Shown here piece by piece: positions 1 to 8,655 of a stretch of DNA of 64,000 nt. The notes below the pieces were generated by a model, which was not told the origin of the DNA, did no database searches, and saw nothing but the letters and a program-made list of their open reading frames with translations. The stretch comes from Lactiplantibacillus plajomi (GTDB lineage Bacteria; Bacillota; Bacilli; Lactobacillales; Lactobacillaceae), in assembly GCF_005405405.1 (NCBI RefSeq), contig NZ_BJDZ01000015.1, forward strand, positions 1 to 64,000, read 5' to 3'. The number at the start of each line of letters is the position of its first letter. Positions within the stretch are counted from its first letter, which is position 1. A program made the translations under genes and the position numbers.

Positions 1-18
1 ATAACTGTGCTTCGTCAT
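1..18 (-). CDS. 5' end of an unknown gene (truncated by window edge)
   Basis: Only the first six codons lie in the window (M-T-K-H-S-Y), so no function can be proposed. The start is supported by a perfect GGAGG Shine-Dalgarno site at 28-32, nine bases upstream of the ATG, and by a TATAAT-type -10 at 46-51 on the same strand. Confidence 0.55.
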
Positions 19-45
19 TATTTGATCCTCCAATTTACTTCCTTA

Positions 46-51
46 ATTATA
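46..51 (-). promoter_or_regulatory. -10 element for the truncated gene
   Basis: A consensus TATAAT on the minus strand lies just upstream of the GGAGG site and ATG at 16-18. No good -35 is visible at the expected distance, so only the -10 is claimed. Confidence 0.4.
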
Positions 52-90
52 CTAAATCAGAGTCTCTATTTAACTTGTACACTTTTTATT

Positions 91-219
91 CTAGGCCCAG
101 TCTTCGCGGGTGACATAACCGCGGTCACGGATTAAGTCCATCGCTTTTTTAACATCACTATCTTGATAAACCAATTTCTTCGAATCCTCATGAATCTTAG
201 TTTTCGTTTCTACTGGCAT
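91..219 (-). CDS. small 42-aa hypothetical protein
   Basis: Short ORF with a GGGAG-like ribosome site about nine bases before a GTG-ATG pair; I take the ATG. The product is soluble and highly charged. It begins M-P-V-E-T-K and ends in an R-D-R-G-Y-V-T-R-E-D-W-A tail. There are no membrane segments or cysteines. I do not recognise the family. It runs the same way as the truncated gene at 1-18 and away from the CNNM gene. Short length leaves real doubt, but the clear ribosome site and ordinary codon use favour a real gene. Confidence 0.5.
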   Translation of the reverse strand: MPVETKTKIHEDSKKLVYQDSDVKKAMDLIRDRGYVTREDWA

Positions 220-378
220 CACAAAAGATCTCCCTTTACTTGGTATACGTTCACTATAGCACCATTCCCGCCAAACGTTAACTATCGGTTATCGAATGCA
301 AAATATCGTAACTATCCTTATTTGCGCGTTCGCGTTATACTAAAAGTAACTAAAAATTATGAAATGAGGAATGTTTCT

Positions 379-1740
379 TTGGACTCTATGGACAATGGCC
401 AAATCATTACAAATTTAGTCATTATTGTCATCACCTTTTGCGTGGCCGCCTTTTTCGTGGCTAGCGAATTCGCTTTAGTTCAAACACGCCCCAGTGCCTT
501 AGAAGAGGAGCAAAAGAAACGCGATAAGCCTTCTAAACGGATTGCAACCTCACTCCACATGGTTCACAACTTAAATGAATACTTATCAACCACCCAAGTT
601 GGGGTTTCGGTTGCCGGGATCATTTTAGGTTGGATCGGTGAACAGACCACCGAACACTTTGTTTTGGAATTATTAAGCGTCTTTAACTTGTCGATTTCCA
701 CTTCCGTGTTACGGGCGATCAGTATCATCATCGGGGTTTTCTTGTTGACCTACTTAGAAGTCGTACTGACCGAAATCGTGCCGAAAAATATTGCGATCGA
801 CATGCCGCTAAAAGTAATGGCGGTCATCACGACCCCGTTACGGTGGTTCCACGTTGTCTTCTACCCCTTCGTCTGGTTACTGAACGTGTCATCGGCCGGC
901 GTAGTTAAGATGCTGGGAATTCCAGTTGCTAACGAAGATAACGACGTCTACTCACAAGCTGAAATTCTCAACTTATCGCGCAACGCCGTCTCCGGCGGTG
1001 AGCTAGAACGCAACGACTACCTCTATATGGAACGGGCGTTTGAATTCAACGATAAAATTGCGAAGGATATCATGATCGACCGGACCCAGTTGGTCGTCAT
1101 TGACATCAACGACACCGTTAAACAGGCTATCCGCGTTTACTTACAGAAGCGGTTTAGTCGCTTACCGGTGGTTGCCAATAATGATAAGGATAAGATTTTA
1201 GGTTACGTTTACAACTATGATTTGATTCGTCAAGGGGAAGTTGACGATGATATTCGCATCAACAAACTGTTGCGGAACATCATCACGATTCCCGAAACCA
1301 CCCCAATTCAGGCCATTTTACAAAAAATGATCGATAAGCAGACTCCCATCGTCGTCGTGGTTGACGAATATGGTGGGACCAGCGGAATCGTCACTGATAA
1401 AGACATTTATGAAGAGCTCTTCGGAACGGTCAACGATGAAATCGACAACGTTTCTAACGAGTACATCGAAAAGCAACCCGACGGGACCTTCCATATCAGT
1501 GGTAAAATGACGATTTACGACTTTGAACGGTACTTTAAGACCGACCTCCAGGAATTTGAGGACTCCGACGTGGTGACCTTAACGGGTTACATTTTGGACA
1601 ACTTCCCCAAAATTCAGGCCGGCGATACCATCCAAATCGGTAACTTTGATTTTAAAGCGCTCGACTTTGAGAACGCCTATATCAACTGGTTCGAAGTCAG
1701 CGAACGCACGCCGCAAGCGCCGACCGATCCCGAAGATTAA
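379..1740 (+). CDS. CNNM/CorC (HlyC-type) transporter-associated membrane protein with CBS pair
   Basis: Predicted 453-aa membrane protein of the DUF21-CBS-CorC_HlyC family, often annotated as hemolysin and now linked to Mg2+ or Co2+ efflux. An N-terminal DUF21 region (about residues 8-200) has four hydrophobic segments. Two CBS domains follow (about 215-345; the second contains the D-E-Y-G-G-T-S-G-I-V-T signature). The C-terminal CorC_HlyC domain covers about 365-445. I chose the TTG at 379 because TGAGGA (365-370) sits nine bases before it; upstream in-frame codons, including the ATG at 364, lack a ribosome site. It is monocistronic, ending at a hairpin terminator. The ion transported cannot be read from sequence. 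Confidence 0.85.
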   Translation: MDSMDNGQIITNLVIIVITFCVAAFFVASEFALVQTRPSALEEEQKKRDKPSKRIATSLHMVHNLNEYLSTTQVGVSVAGIILGWIGEQTTEHFVLELLSVFNLSISTSVLRAISIIIGVFLLTYLEVVLTEIVPKNIAIDMPLKVMAVITTPLRWFHVVFYPFVWLLNVSSAGVVKMLGIPVANEDNDVYSQAEILNLSRNAVSGGELERNDYLYMERAFEFNDKIAKDIMIDRTQLVVIDINDTVKQAIRVYLQKRFSRLPVVANNDKDKILGYVYNYDLIRQGEVDDDIRINKLLRNIITIPETTPIQAILQKMIDKQTPIVVVVDEYGGTSGIVTDKDIYEELFGTVNDEIDNVSNEYIEKQPDGTFHISGKMTIYDFERYFKTDLQEFEDSDVVTLTGYILDNFPKIQAGDTIQIGNFDFKALDFENAYINWFEVSERTPQAPTDPED

Positions 1741-1765
1741 GTTACGTTAACCTTGCTTTATTTAA

Positions 1766-1812
1766 GAGCTCCGTGCGATTCACTTTAACCAGTGGCGCGC
1801 GGAGCTTTTTTC
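1766..1812 (+). terminator. intrinsic terminator after the CNNM gene
   Basis: An 11-bp stem (AGCTCCGTGCG at 1767-1777 with CGCGCGGAGCT at 1796-1806, one G-U pair) is followed by a run of T. Confidence 0.85.
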
Positions 1813-1900
1813 GCCGTAATCACCGAATGAAGTCGTTTGCAAAACAATGTGCCACAGGGTAAACTAAAGCTACATGTCAAAGAGAAATGAGGAACCGCCC

Positions 1901-2377
1901 TTGAGTGAACCAAATATTAATATTATTTTTATTTCAATTGAAGGTAATACCCGTTCGTTCGTGAACGGCCTGCAAGATTACGCCAAAACGCAGCACGCGG
2001 CCGATGAAAGTAACCCGTTGATCACCTTGAAAGAAGTTAGTGAACAAACTGACTTCGCCATTGAAACCAAACCGTACTTCGCCTTCGTTCCGACCTACCT
2101 AGATGGCGGCAACGGCGTCGATAACGGCGTTAAGGAACTGATGACCAACGTTTTAGGTGAATACTTAAACTACGACCAGAACCCGCGGCTTTGTCTCGGC
2201 GTCGTTGGTAGTGGTAACCGCAACTTCAACGAGCAGTACTGCTTAACCGCCCGGCGCTACGCGGAACAACTTGATACCGACTTAATTGCCGACTACGAAT
2301 TACGGGGGACCTCGGTGGATACCGAACGGGTCTACAACGTGATGAAGGAACGGCTAGCAGCCTACAACCGTCAGTAA
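1901..2377 (+). CDS. nrdI: NrdI-family flavodoxin (ribonucleotide reductase accessory protein)
   Basis: About 158 aa, the usual NrdI size. NrdI is a small FMN protein that supplies the oxidant for assembling the Mn cofactor of class Ib ribonucleotide reductase. The FMN-binding start (I-F-I-S-I-E-G-N-T-R-S-F) lies near residue 10, and the family signature V-G-S-G-N-R-N-F-N-E-Q-Y-C near residue 110. The start is most likely the TTG at 1901, eight bases after ATGAGGA; the ATG at 1874 has no convincing ribosome site. It stands alone here: nrdE, nrdF and nrdH are not in the window, so its partners must lie elsewhere. Confidence 0.85.
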   Translation: MSEPNINIIFISIEGNTRSFVNGLQDYAKTQHAADESNPLITLKEVSEQTDFAIETKPYFAFVPTYLDGGNGVDNGVKELMTNVLGEYLNYDQNPRLCLGVVGSGNRNFNEQYCLTARRYAEQLDTDLIADYELRGTSVDTERVYNVMKERLAAYNRQ

Positions 2378-2379
2378 TC

Positions 2380-2423
2380 AAAAATACCGTCCAGAAATTA
2401 AATTTTCTGAACGGTATTTTTTA
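2380..2423. terminator. bidirectional terminator between nrdI and the MFS gene
   Basis: The inverted repeat AAAATACCGT / ACGGTATTTT, with an inner CAGAAA/TTTCTG extension, has an A-run on the left and a T-run on the right. It can serve both convergent genes. Confidence 0.85.
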
Positions 2424-2433
2424 ATTAGCTTGA

Positions 2434-3600
2434 TTAACCATTTAACAAGTGGCCGCACTTGGCCCGCCATAAAACCAGGCTCAACGCGGCTAACATCATC
2501 ACCGTGACCGTGAAAAAGAGGATTGAGTACGTAAAGGTCGCCACCATCATGCCACCAAATAGCGGGCCGACCGCCCGACCTAACGACAGTGCCATGTTAT
2601 AGCGGCCCTGGTACTTGCCGCGCTGATCACTAGCCGCCATGTCATCGACCCAGGCCGGTGCGATTGGCAAGCCAATGACTTCACCAATCGTCAAAACGAC
2701 CATGATGACGATAAAGTCAACGTACTGGCGGGCAAAAACCAGTCCCAGAAATGACAAGGCAAATAACGTGATGCCAATCCCGACCTGGGTCCCAATCTTG
2801 AAACGTTCGTTGAAAAACGCGACTAGTGGCTGACTAATAATGATCAAAATGCCGTTCAGGGTCCAAACCTCACTGTAGCGCCGAAACGGAATCCCAAGGT
2901 TGGTCATATGCACGGACAGGATGCTCTCCCACAACGCGTAACTCAAATAGATGGTAAAAATCATCAACGCAATGAGCCAAATCAATTGGCGTTGTCGCGC
3001 TGGGGTTGTATCCTGGGTTCGCGGTCGTTGCGGATGGCTCCCTTGACGCTCTGGCTCAACGTTGAAACGACTCAAGACGATGGCCATCAAGCCGAGGTAG
3101 CAGGCCGTCGTCACCATGAAAACCACGCTAATCCCCAGGTCCAGTAAGTAACCGACCAAGAGCGTTCCCACGACCACCCCCACGTTTAGGGCCAAGTAAA
3201 GCATGTTAAAGACGTAACGGTTGGAACGGCTGGTCACCGTGGCCGCGTATGCGTTAACCACGGTCATGCTGATCCCGTCACCAAAGCCAACGATGATTAA
3301 CCCACCGGCGTAGGCCCACAGTCCGTGGTTAACAATCAGACCAGCTAACGTCAACGTGGAAATGGTGCCGCCAAGAATGGCTGCCCAATACGGCCGCCAG
3401 TGGTCGAACAACCGCCCGCCAACGTAGTTCCCCGCAATCATCGCGAGCGACATCAAAAACAGCACGACCCCCGAAAACGTCAAACTTTGTTTCAAATAAT
3501 TATGCATGTAGACCGTCGTCAACGGCCACATGAACGCTGCGCCCGCGTTATTAAGCAGGTTAGCGATGAATAACCACCGCAGCTGAACTTCTTTTTGCAT
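2434..3600 (-). CDS. MFS transporter, drug-efflux type
   Basis: 388-aa major facilitator protein with about 12 hydrophobic segments in two halves joined by a basic Arg/Gln-rich cytoplasmic loop (about residues 185-205). The G-x-x-x-D/G-R loop between TM2 and TM3 is present as G-N-Y-V-G-G-R-L-F-D near residue 60. Size and layout resemble the MdtG/YttB group of proton-driven efflux pumps, but the substrate cannot be predicted. It sits between the convergent nrdI terminator and fumC (22 bases upstream, same strand), so co-transcription with fumC is possible. Confidence 0.8.
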   Translation of the reverse strand: MQKEVQLRWLFIANLLNNAGAAFMWPLTTVYMHNYLKQSLTFSGVVLFLMSLAMIAGNYVGGRLFDHWRPYWAAILGGTISTLTLAGLIVNHGLWAYAGGLIIVGFGDGISMTVVNAYAATVTSRSNRYVFNMLYLALNVGVVVGTLLVGYLLDLGISVVFMVTTACYLGLMAIVLSRFNVEPERQGSHPQRPRTQDTTPARQRQLIWLIALMIFTIYLSYALWESILSVHMTNLGIPFRRYSEVWTLNGILIIISQPLVAFFNERFKIGTQVGIGITLFALSFLGLVFARQYVDFIVIMVVLTIGEVIGLPIAPAWVDDMAASDQRGKYQGRYNMALSLGRAVGPLFGGMMVATFTYSILFFTVTVMMLAALSLVLWRAKCGHLLNG

Positions 3601-3622
3601 TCATTTCACCAATTTTTCTAGT

Positions 3623-5005
3623 TTACCGATCAATATTCGTCATGGCGAGTGGGTCGACCCAGCGCTCAAAGTCGGCCGCGCTCACGTAACCACTCTTCAG
3701 GGCCGCGGTCCGTAACGTTGACCCGTCCCGCTCTGCCAGCTGGGCAATTTCCGCTGCCTGGTGATAGCCGATGTGTGGCGACAAGGCCGTCACCGTCATC
3801 AACGACTGGTCGACCAGTGCCCGCATCCGTTCGGTATTCGCCGTTAAACCGGCTACCAATTTAGTCGTAAAACCGGTGATTGTCCCGGTCAGGATGTCCA
3901 CAGATTCCAGAAAGGCGCTGATGATGACCGGCTTGTAGACGTTCATCTCAAAGTTCCCCTGACTGGCCGCAAAGCTAATCGTCGTATCGTTCCCCATCAC
4001 CCGGGCCGCCGCCATCGTTAAGGCTTCGACCTGGGTGGGGTTGACCTTACCGGGCATGATCGACGACCCCGGTTCGTTGGCCGGAATCGTCAGTTCCCCG
4101 TACCCCGCCCGCGGGCCGCTGGCTAAGAAACGGATATCGTTACCAATCTTAATCAGGTCGGCCGCCAAGGTCTTCAACGCACCGTGAACGACCGTCAATT
4201 CAGAATGGGCCGCCAAGCCGGCAAAGTCGTTGTCGGCCGGCACAAACTCCGTCCCATACGCCCGACTTAAGCTGGCCGTCATCGCACCCGCAAACTCCGG
4301 CGCGGCGTTTAAGCCAGTCCCAACGGCGGTCCCGCCAATCGGCAAGGCTAAGAGGTGCGGACGCAGCTGCTCGAGGTAGCTTAAATCGTGCGTTAACGTG
4401 CTGACCCAGCCGCTGATTTCCTGGCCAAACGTCAACGGCGTGGCGTCCTGTAAATGGGTGCGGCCAATTTTGACCGTCCGCCAGTAGGTCGCCTGCTTCT
4501 CCTTTAAAGCCTTAACGAGCGTTTCACCAGCCGCTTGCAGCGGTAATAATGCCTGACTCGCCGCGATGTTCATTGCTGTTGGAAAGGCGTCGTTGGAGCT
4601 TTGCGACTGATTAACATCGTCGTTTGGTGACAGCGCCGTTTGTGGATCAAGCTTGCCCGCCACGTGGGTCAGCACTTCGTTGACGTTCATATTGGTCTGG
4701 GTCCCCGACCCCGTCTGGTAAACGTGCAGCGGAAAATCGGCCATTAGCGAGTCGTCGTCCAACTTTAGTAACCGCGCCACCGCTTGGTCGATCAAGTCCG
4801 CCTTGACAGCGGGTAGGCCGCCCAACGTCAGGTTAACGCCGGCCGCGGCCTTTTTAATTCGTAATAACGCCCGAATGACTTGAACCGGCATCAACGGTCC
4901 GTGCGGAAAATTATGCCGACTGCGTTCAGTCTGCGGACCCCAAAGTGCGGTTGCCGGAATTTGGACCGGTCCCAACGTGTCGGCCTCTTCGCGATAGTTA
5001 CTCAT
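3623..5005 (-). CDS. fumC: class II fumarate hydratase
   Basis: 460 aa, the normal length for FumC, which interconverts fumarate and (S)-malate. The superfamily signature G-S-S-I-M-P-G-K-V-N-P-T-Q lies near residue 312, and the substrate-binding G-S-G-T-Q-T-N-M-N-V-N-E segment near residue 100. Both are intact. The ATG follows AGGGGATG at a good distance. In lactic acid bacteria without a full TCA cycle, this enzyme commonly serves malate/fumarate use and aspartate-derived fumarate. Fumarate also leaves purine synthesis at the purB and purA steps, but no direct link is shown here. The MFS gene follows on the same strand. Confidence 0.95.
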   Translation of the reverse strand: MSNYREEADTLGPVQIPATALWGPQTERSRHNFPHGPLMPVQVIRALLRIKKAAAGVNLTLGGLPAVKADLIDQAVARLLKLDDDSLMADFPLHVYQTGSGTQTNMNVNEVLTHVAGKLDPQTALSPNDDVNQSQSSNDAFPTAMNIAASQALLPLQAAGETLVKALKEKQATYWRTVKIGRTHLQDATPLTFGQEISGWVSTLTHDLSYLEQLRPHLLALPIGGTAVGTGLNAAPEFAGAMTASLSRAYGTEFVPADNDFAGLAAHSELTVVHGALKTLAADLIKIGNDIRFLASGPRAGYGELTIPANEPGSSIMPGKVNPTQVEALTMAAARVMGNDTTISFAASQGNFEMNVYKPVIISAFLESVDILTGTITGFTTKLVAGLTANTERMRALVDQSLMTVTALSPHIGYHQAAEIAQLAERDGSTLRTAALKSGYVSAADFERWVDPLAMTNIDR

Positions 5006-5182
5006 AATGACATCCCCTTTTAAAAAATCGTTATTGGTTAACTCTTAGTATACCCCGTTAACGTGCGTTCGCCTATCTAGCGTTTCGGACCAATCAGCCG
5101 GCAATCATGCGATTAATACGGCCTGATTACGACGCTTATGAAAAACCGATGAAATAATCGTTCAGGTTTTCAAGCCTAGGTA

Positions 5183-5212
5183 TCGACTAGCCGGCTAAAT
5201 GATTGCTATAAT
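5183..5212 (+). promoter_or_regulatory. promoter of the SdpI-like gene
   Basis: TCGACT, 18 bases, then a perfect TATAAT (5207-5212), about 49 bases before the TTG start. The -35 matches 4 of 6 positions. Confidence 0.5.
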
Positions 5213-5260
5213 GTTCTTAAACGTTCTAACGTGGCCAACTTGAAAATGAGGTGACAATCG

Positions 5261-5596
5261 TTGACCGATAATATGGGCTTTATCACCGCCTACGCCGTGA
5301 TTTTAATTATCTGGATCTACCAGCGCGTCCGGGTGCCAAAAATGCATTCGTTCGCCGGCTACATGTCACGGCGGGCCATCCAAAGTGAGGAGGCTTGGCG
5401 CTTTGCGCAGAACTTCTATTCCATGTTTGGAATCGAAGTTTTTACCATCCTACTTCTGGGCGCCATCGCTGGCGGAATTTTTAACATTGCTGGACTGCAA
5501 AGCGTTAATCTGCAAGCCGTAGCGCTCGGAATCGGCTTGATTATTCAAAACGTGGCGACCGAACGGGAACTAAAACGGGCGTTCCCAAAAAAGTAA
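5261..5596 (+). CDS. SdpI-like small membrane protein
   Basis: 111 aa. The TTG start is preceded by GAGGTGA at a good distance. One hydrophobic segment lies at the N-terminus (about 5-20) and two more at about 55-100. Between them is a soluble stretch S-R-R-A-I-Q-S-E-E-A-W-R-F-A-Q that matches the conserved 'seeaW..a' motif of the SdpI/YhfL family. The best-known member, SdpI of Bacillus subtilis, is an immunity protein and signal sensor for a toxin. No toxin, regulator or ABC gene adjoins this copy, so an immunity role is not supported. It has its own promoter and lies upstream of zwf. Confidence 0.6.
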   Translation: MTDNMGFITAYAVILIIWIYQRVRVPKMHSFAGYMSRRAIQSEEAWRFAQNFYSMFGIEVFTILLLGAIAGGIFNIAGLQSVNLQAVALGIGLIIQNVATERELKRAFPKK

Positions 5597-5607
5597 GTCG
5601 CCGTAAA

Positions 5608-5635
5608 TTGGTCAGAATGCATTATAATTGACCAA
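5608..5635 (+). promoter_or_regulatory. inverted repeat overlapping the zwf -35 (possible operator)
   Basis: The perfect 7-bp repeat TTGGTCA (5608-5614) / TGACCAA (5629-5635) has a 14-base spacer. Its right arm overlaps the TTGACC -35 of zwf. It lacks a T-run, so it is a poor terminator and a plausible operator. Confidence 0.4.
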
Positions 5636-5655
5636 ACTGACTTATGGCTTAATAT
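5628..5655 (+). promoter_or_regulatory. zwf promoter
   Basis: TTGACC, 16 bases, TAATAT. A second palindrome AGTGT-GACGA-ACACT (5660-5674) lies just downstream, near the likely transcription start. Confidence 0.6.
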
Positions 5656-5728
5656 TGATAGTGTGACGAACACTTTCAACTAACTAACACCCTTTTATAA
5701 ATATATTTTTAGTAAAGAAGGTAAATGA

Positions 5729-7213
5729 ATGAGTAAAGAAAAAATTGCCTTATTCACCATCTTTGGTGGTACTGGTGACTTGGCTCAACGTAAACTCTAT
5801 CCGTCCCTGTTCAAGCTTTATCAAAAAGGTTACTTACAGGAACACTTCGCGGTCATTGGAACCGCTCGGCGGCCGTGGACCGACGAACATTATCACCAGG
5901 TCGTTGCCGATGCCATTGCTGACCTGAAAGCGGATCCCGCAACCGTGACTAAATTTGCCTCCCACTTCTATTATCAATCTCACGACGTCACCGATGCCCA
6001 ACATTATGTGACCTTAAAGAAACTCTCCGAAAAGCTTGACGCCCAGTACGGCTTACAGGACAACCGGATTTTCTACCTGGCCATGGCGCCGAACTTCTTC
6101 GGCACGATTGCTCAACACCTGCGTTCCGAAAGCATCTTGACGACTAACGGCTTTAACCGGGTCATCATCGAAAAGCCGTTTGGTCACGACTTCGAAAGCG
6201 CCAAGGAACTTAACGACCAGTTGACGGCCACCTTTAACGAAAACCAAATTTACCGTATTGACCACTACCTAGGTAAGGAAATGATTCAAAACATTTCGGC
6301 AATTCGTTTCGGCAACAACATCTGGGAATCGCTTTGGAATAACCGCTACATTTCAAACGTGCAAGTCACTTTAAGTGAAAAACTTGGGGTGGAAGAACGG
6401 GCCGTTTATTATGATAATAGTGGCGCCCTCCGCGACATGGTGCAAAACCACATTTTACAAATTTTGAGTTTGCTGACGATGGAACAACCGGTCGAGTTTA
6501 CCGAGAAGGATATCGACGTTGAGAAAGTTAAGGCCCTGCGTAGCATCCGGGCCCTCAAGCCGGAAGAAGTCGCCACTAACTTTGTCCGCGGTCAATACGC
6601 GGCGGCGGATGGCGTCAAGGCCTACCGTCATGAAGATAAGATTTCGCCAGAATCCAACACCGATACCTTCGTGGCCGGTAAGATCATGATCGATAACTAC
6701 CGCTGGTCAGGGGTGCCGTTCTACGTCCGCACCGGGAAACGCTTAGCAGACAAGTTTACCCGCATCGACATCGTCTTTAAGCGGCCGGTGCTAAACATCT
6801 TTAACCACGATGACGTCCGCGAAAACGGCGATGCCAAGACGAGCCTCGAATCCAACGTCTTAACGATCAAGGTGGAACCTACCGAAGGCTTCGAATTACG
6901 GATGAACGCTAAGGCAATCGGCCAAGGCTTCGCAACCAATCCGGTCAACTTGAACTTTGCCCACGATTCCGCCGCCACCGCCAACAGTCCGGAAGCCTAC
7001 GAACGCCTCATTCACGACGCTTTAAACGGCGACGCAACCAACTTTACCCACTGGCAAGAAGTTGCTTATTCGTGGAAGTTTGTCGATACGATTCAAAAGT
7101 ATTGGGACGAACATACGCCCGACTTCCCGAACTACCGCCCAGGGTCAATGGGACCGGTAGTCGCCGACCAATTATTGGCTAAAGATGGTCATGAATGGGT
7201 TTACAAACAATAA
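5729..7213 (+). CDS. zwf: glucose-6-phosphate 1-dehydrogenase
   Basis: 494 aa, full length. It oxidises glucose 6-phosphate to 6-phosphogluconolactone with NAD(P)+, the entry to the oxidative pentose phosphate (or phosphoketolase) route. The nucleotide-binding motif F-G-G-T-G-D-L-A-Q-R-K-L lies near residues 11-22, and the active-site R-I-D-H-Y-L-G-K-E at about 174-182 has the catalytic histidine. The ATG follows AAGAAGGTAAATGA. It has its own promoter with two palindromes and ends at a strong hairpin, so it is a single-gene unit. NADPH and ribose 5-phosphate from this route feed the nucleotide operons in this window. Confidence 0.97.
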   Translation: MSKEKIALFTIFGGTGDLAQRKLYPSLFKLYQKGYLQEHFAVIGTARRPWTDEHYHQVVADAIADLKADPATVTKFASHFYYQSHDVTDAQHYVTLKKLSEKLDAQYGLQDNRIFYLAMAPNFFGTIAQHLRSESILTTNGFNRVIIEKPFGHDFESAKELNDQLTATFNENQIYRIDHYLGKEMIQNISAIRFGNNIWESLWNNRYISNVQVTLSEKLGVEERAVYYDNSGALRDMVQNHILQILSLLTMEQPVEFTEKDIDVEKVKALRSIRALKPEEVATNFVRGQYAAADGVKAYRHEDKISPESNTDTFVAGKIMIDNYRWSGVPFYVRTGKRLADKFTRIDIVFKRPVLNIFNHDDVRENGDAKTSLESNVLTIKVEPTEGFELRMNAKAIGQGFATNPVNLNFAHDSAATANSPEAYERLIHDALNGDATNFTHWQEVAYSWKFVDTIQKYWDEHTPDFPNYRPGSMGPVVADQLLAKDGHEWVYKQ

Positions 7214-7226
7214 TTGAATACTTATG

Positions 7227-7265
7227 CGAAACGCTCCGATTAGTTTTGGTCGGAGCGTTTTTTAG
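7227..7265. terminator. terminator between zwf and the MocR gene
   Basis: The stem AAACGCTCCGA / TCGGAGCGTTT is followed by T6, at the end of zwf and overlapping the stop of the convergent regulator gene. Confidence 0.85.
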
Positions 7266-8635
7266 TGAGCTAATAACTGTTCACAAACCTGAATCAAGCG
7301 CTGGACCCCCGCCGTTAACGTGGCTAACGGTAACCCGGCAATCCCCAACAAATAATAGTCGTGGCTTGGCATCGCTTGCCAATTAGAATCCAACGGGTAA
7401 ATGCGCATATCGACCTTGGTCAGGGCTGCCAACAACTCGGCCTGCTCAATGCCCTTAATTCGAACCACGAGGTGCAAGCCGGCGCCGGTCGTAATCGGGG
7501 TAATCGCCGGCGTAGTGGCCAGTAATTGACTGACCCGCTGATACTTTTGGCGGTTAACGGCGCGACTACGGCTCAGGTGGCGGTAATAAGCCCCGTTTTC
7601 AAAGTAAGTCAGCATCGCTTGTTGGAGTAGCCCCGCTACCTGGGCTTCGCGGTAACGGTAGTGTTGGTGGTAACGGGCCACTAAGTGCAGCGGCAAAACC
7701 AGGTAACCCATTCGTAGCGTGGCGTCGATGCCGCGTGAAAAGGTTCCAAGATAAGCCACTTGATCCGCCGTTGCTAACAATTGCAACGCGGGTAACGGAT
7801 GAACGTTATAGCGGTACTCACTATCGTAGTCATCCTCAACAATCAACTTATGCTGCTCCGCCGCCCACTTTAATAATTCCAAGCGTTGGCCCACCGGTTG
7901 GGTGTAACCCAGTGGAAACTGGTGCGCCGGCGTCGTATACACCACGTCCGGCGCTTGCCGCACCACCGCCGCTAAATCAACACCGGTCGTCGTTACTGGA
8001 AGTTGAACCGGCCGGTGCCCGAAACTAGTAGCTAACTGGGATAGGCCGCGGTAACCCGGGTTTTCCAAGCCAACCGTCCCCGCCGGTAAAATACTAAGCA
8101 GCGTACTTAAGCCGGCCTTTGCATCGGTAGTGATCACAATTTGTTCCGGATCACAGCTGACACCGCGAGTCGTTTTTAAAAAGTCCGCTAACCGGTCGCG
8201 TAACGCCCGTAAGCCCTGCGCGTTCGGGTAATAATCCGGCGTACGTTCGGCTCGCCGTAGCGCTTCACGGACCGCTTTCTTCCAAGCGTTCCAACTGGCC
8301 GGCAGCCGTTCGGTCGTTCCGTAGCGAAAGTCAAACCGGCACGTTGCGGGGGGCTGAAACGCGGGTAACGCTTGTCGCGGCGCTATCTCGGCGGGCCAAT
8401 GCTGGAGATCCTGATAATAATACCCGCTCCCCGGAACGGTATAGACGTACCCCTCTGCCCGCAACTGTTCGTAGGCCTGTTCAACGGTCGTTTTCGACAC
8501 CCCTAGATTTTGCGCCATCTTTCGAATCGACCACAGGCGCTGCGCGGCACGTTGCGGCGCATAATCATCGCGTAGTTGCTGGTAAAGTTGTAAATATAGC
8601 GGCGTGGGCGCGTTACGGTCTAATCGCATTTGCAA
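7262..8635 (-). CDS. MocR-family regulator (GntR HTH + aminotransferase-like domain)
   Basis: 457 aa. Residues about 8-75 form a GntR winged helix (V-S-K-T-T-V-E-Q-A-Y-E-Q-L recognition helix). After a linker, residues about 110-455 form a class I aminotransferase-like domain. MocR proteins normally bind pyridoxal phosphate through a lysine in an F-S-K motif. Here the motif reads F-S-R-G, with Arg301 in that place, and no lysine stands nearby, so effector binding may differ. It is divergent from the aminotransferase-dapA operon, a standard layout for a local regulator, and a perfect palindrome lies in the shared intergenic region. The target amino acid or cofactor is not known. Confidence 0.85.
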   Translation of the reverse strand: MQMRLDRNAPTPLYLQLYQQLRDDYAPQRAAQRLWSIRKMAQNLGVSKTTVEQAYEQLRAEGYVYTVPGSGYYYQDLQHWPAEIAPRQALPAFQPPATCRFDFRYGTTERLPASWNAWKKAVREALRRAERTPDYYPNAQGLRALRDRLADFLKTTRGVSCDPEQIVITTDAKAGLSTLLSILPAGTVGLENPGYRGLSQLATSFGHRPVQLPVTTTGVDLAAVVRQAPDVVYTTPAHQFPLGYTQPVGQRLELLKWAAEQHKLIVEDDYDSEYRYNVHPLPALQLLATADQVAYLGTFSRGIDATLRMGYLVLPLHLVARYHQHYRYREAQVAGLLQQAMLTYFENGAYYRHLSRSRAVNRQKYQRVSQLLATTPAITPITTGAGLHLVVRIKGIEQAELLAALTKVDMRIYPLDSNWQAMPSHDYYLLGIAGLPLATLTAGVQRLIQVCEQLLAH

Positions 8636-8655
8636 ACTGTCCTTTCATTTTTAAT

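Noticed and set aside
163-378. Upstream extension of the CNNM reading frame
   Set aside because: The extension overlaps the opposite-strand 42-aa ORF, has no ribosome site, and a TTG with TGAGGA at correct spacing follows.
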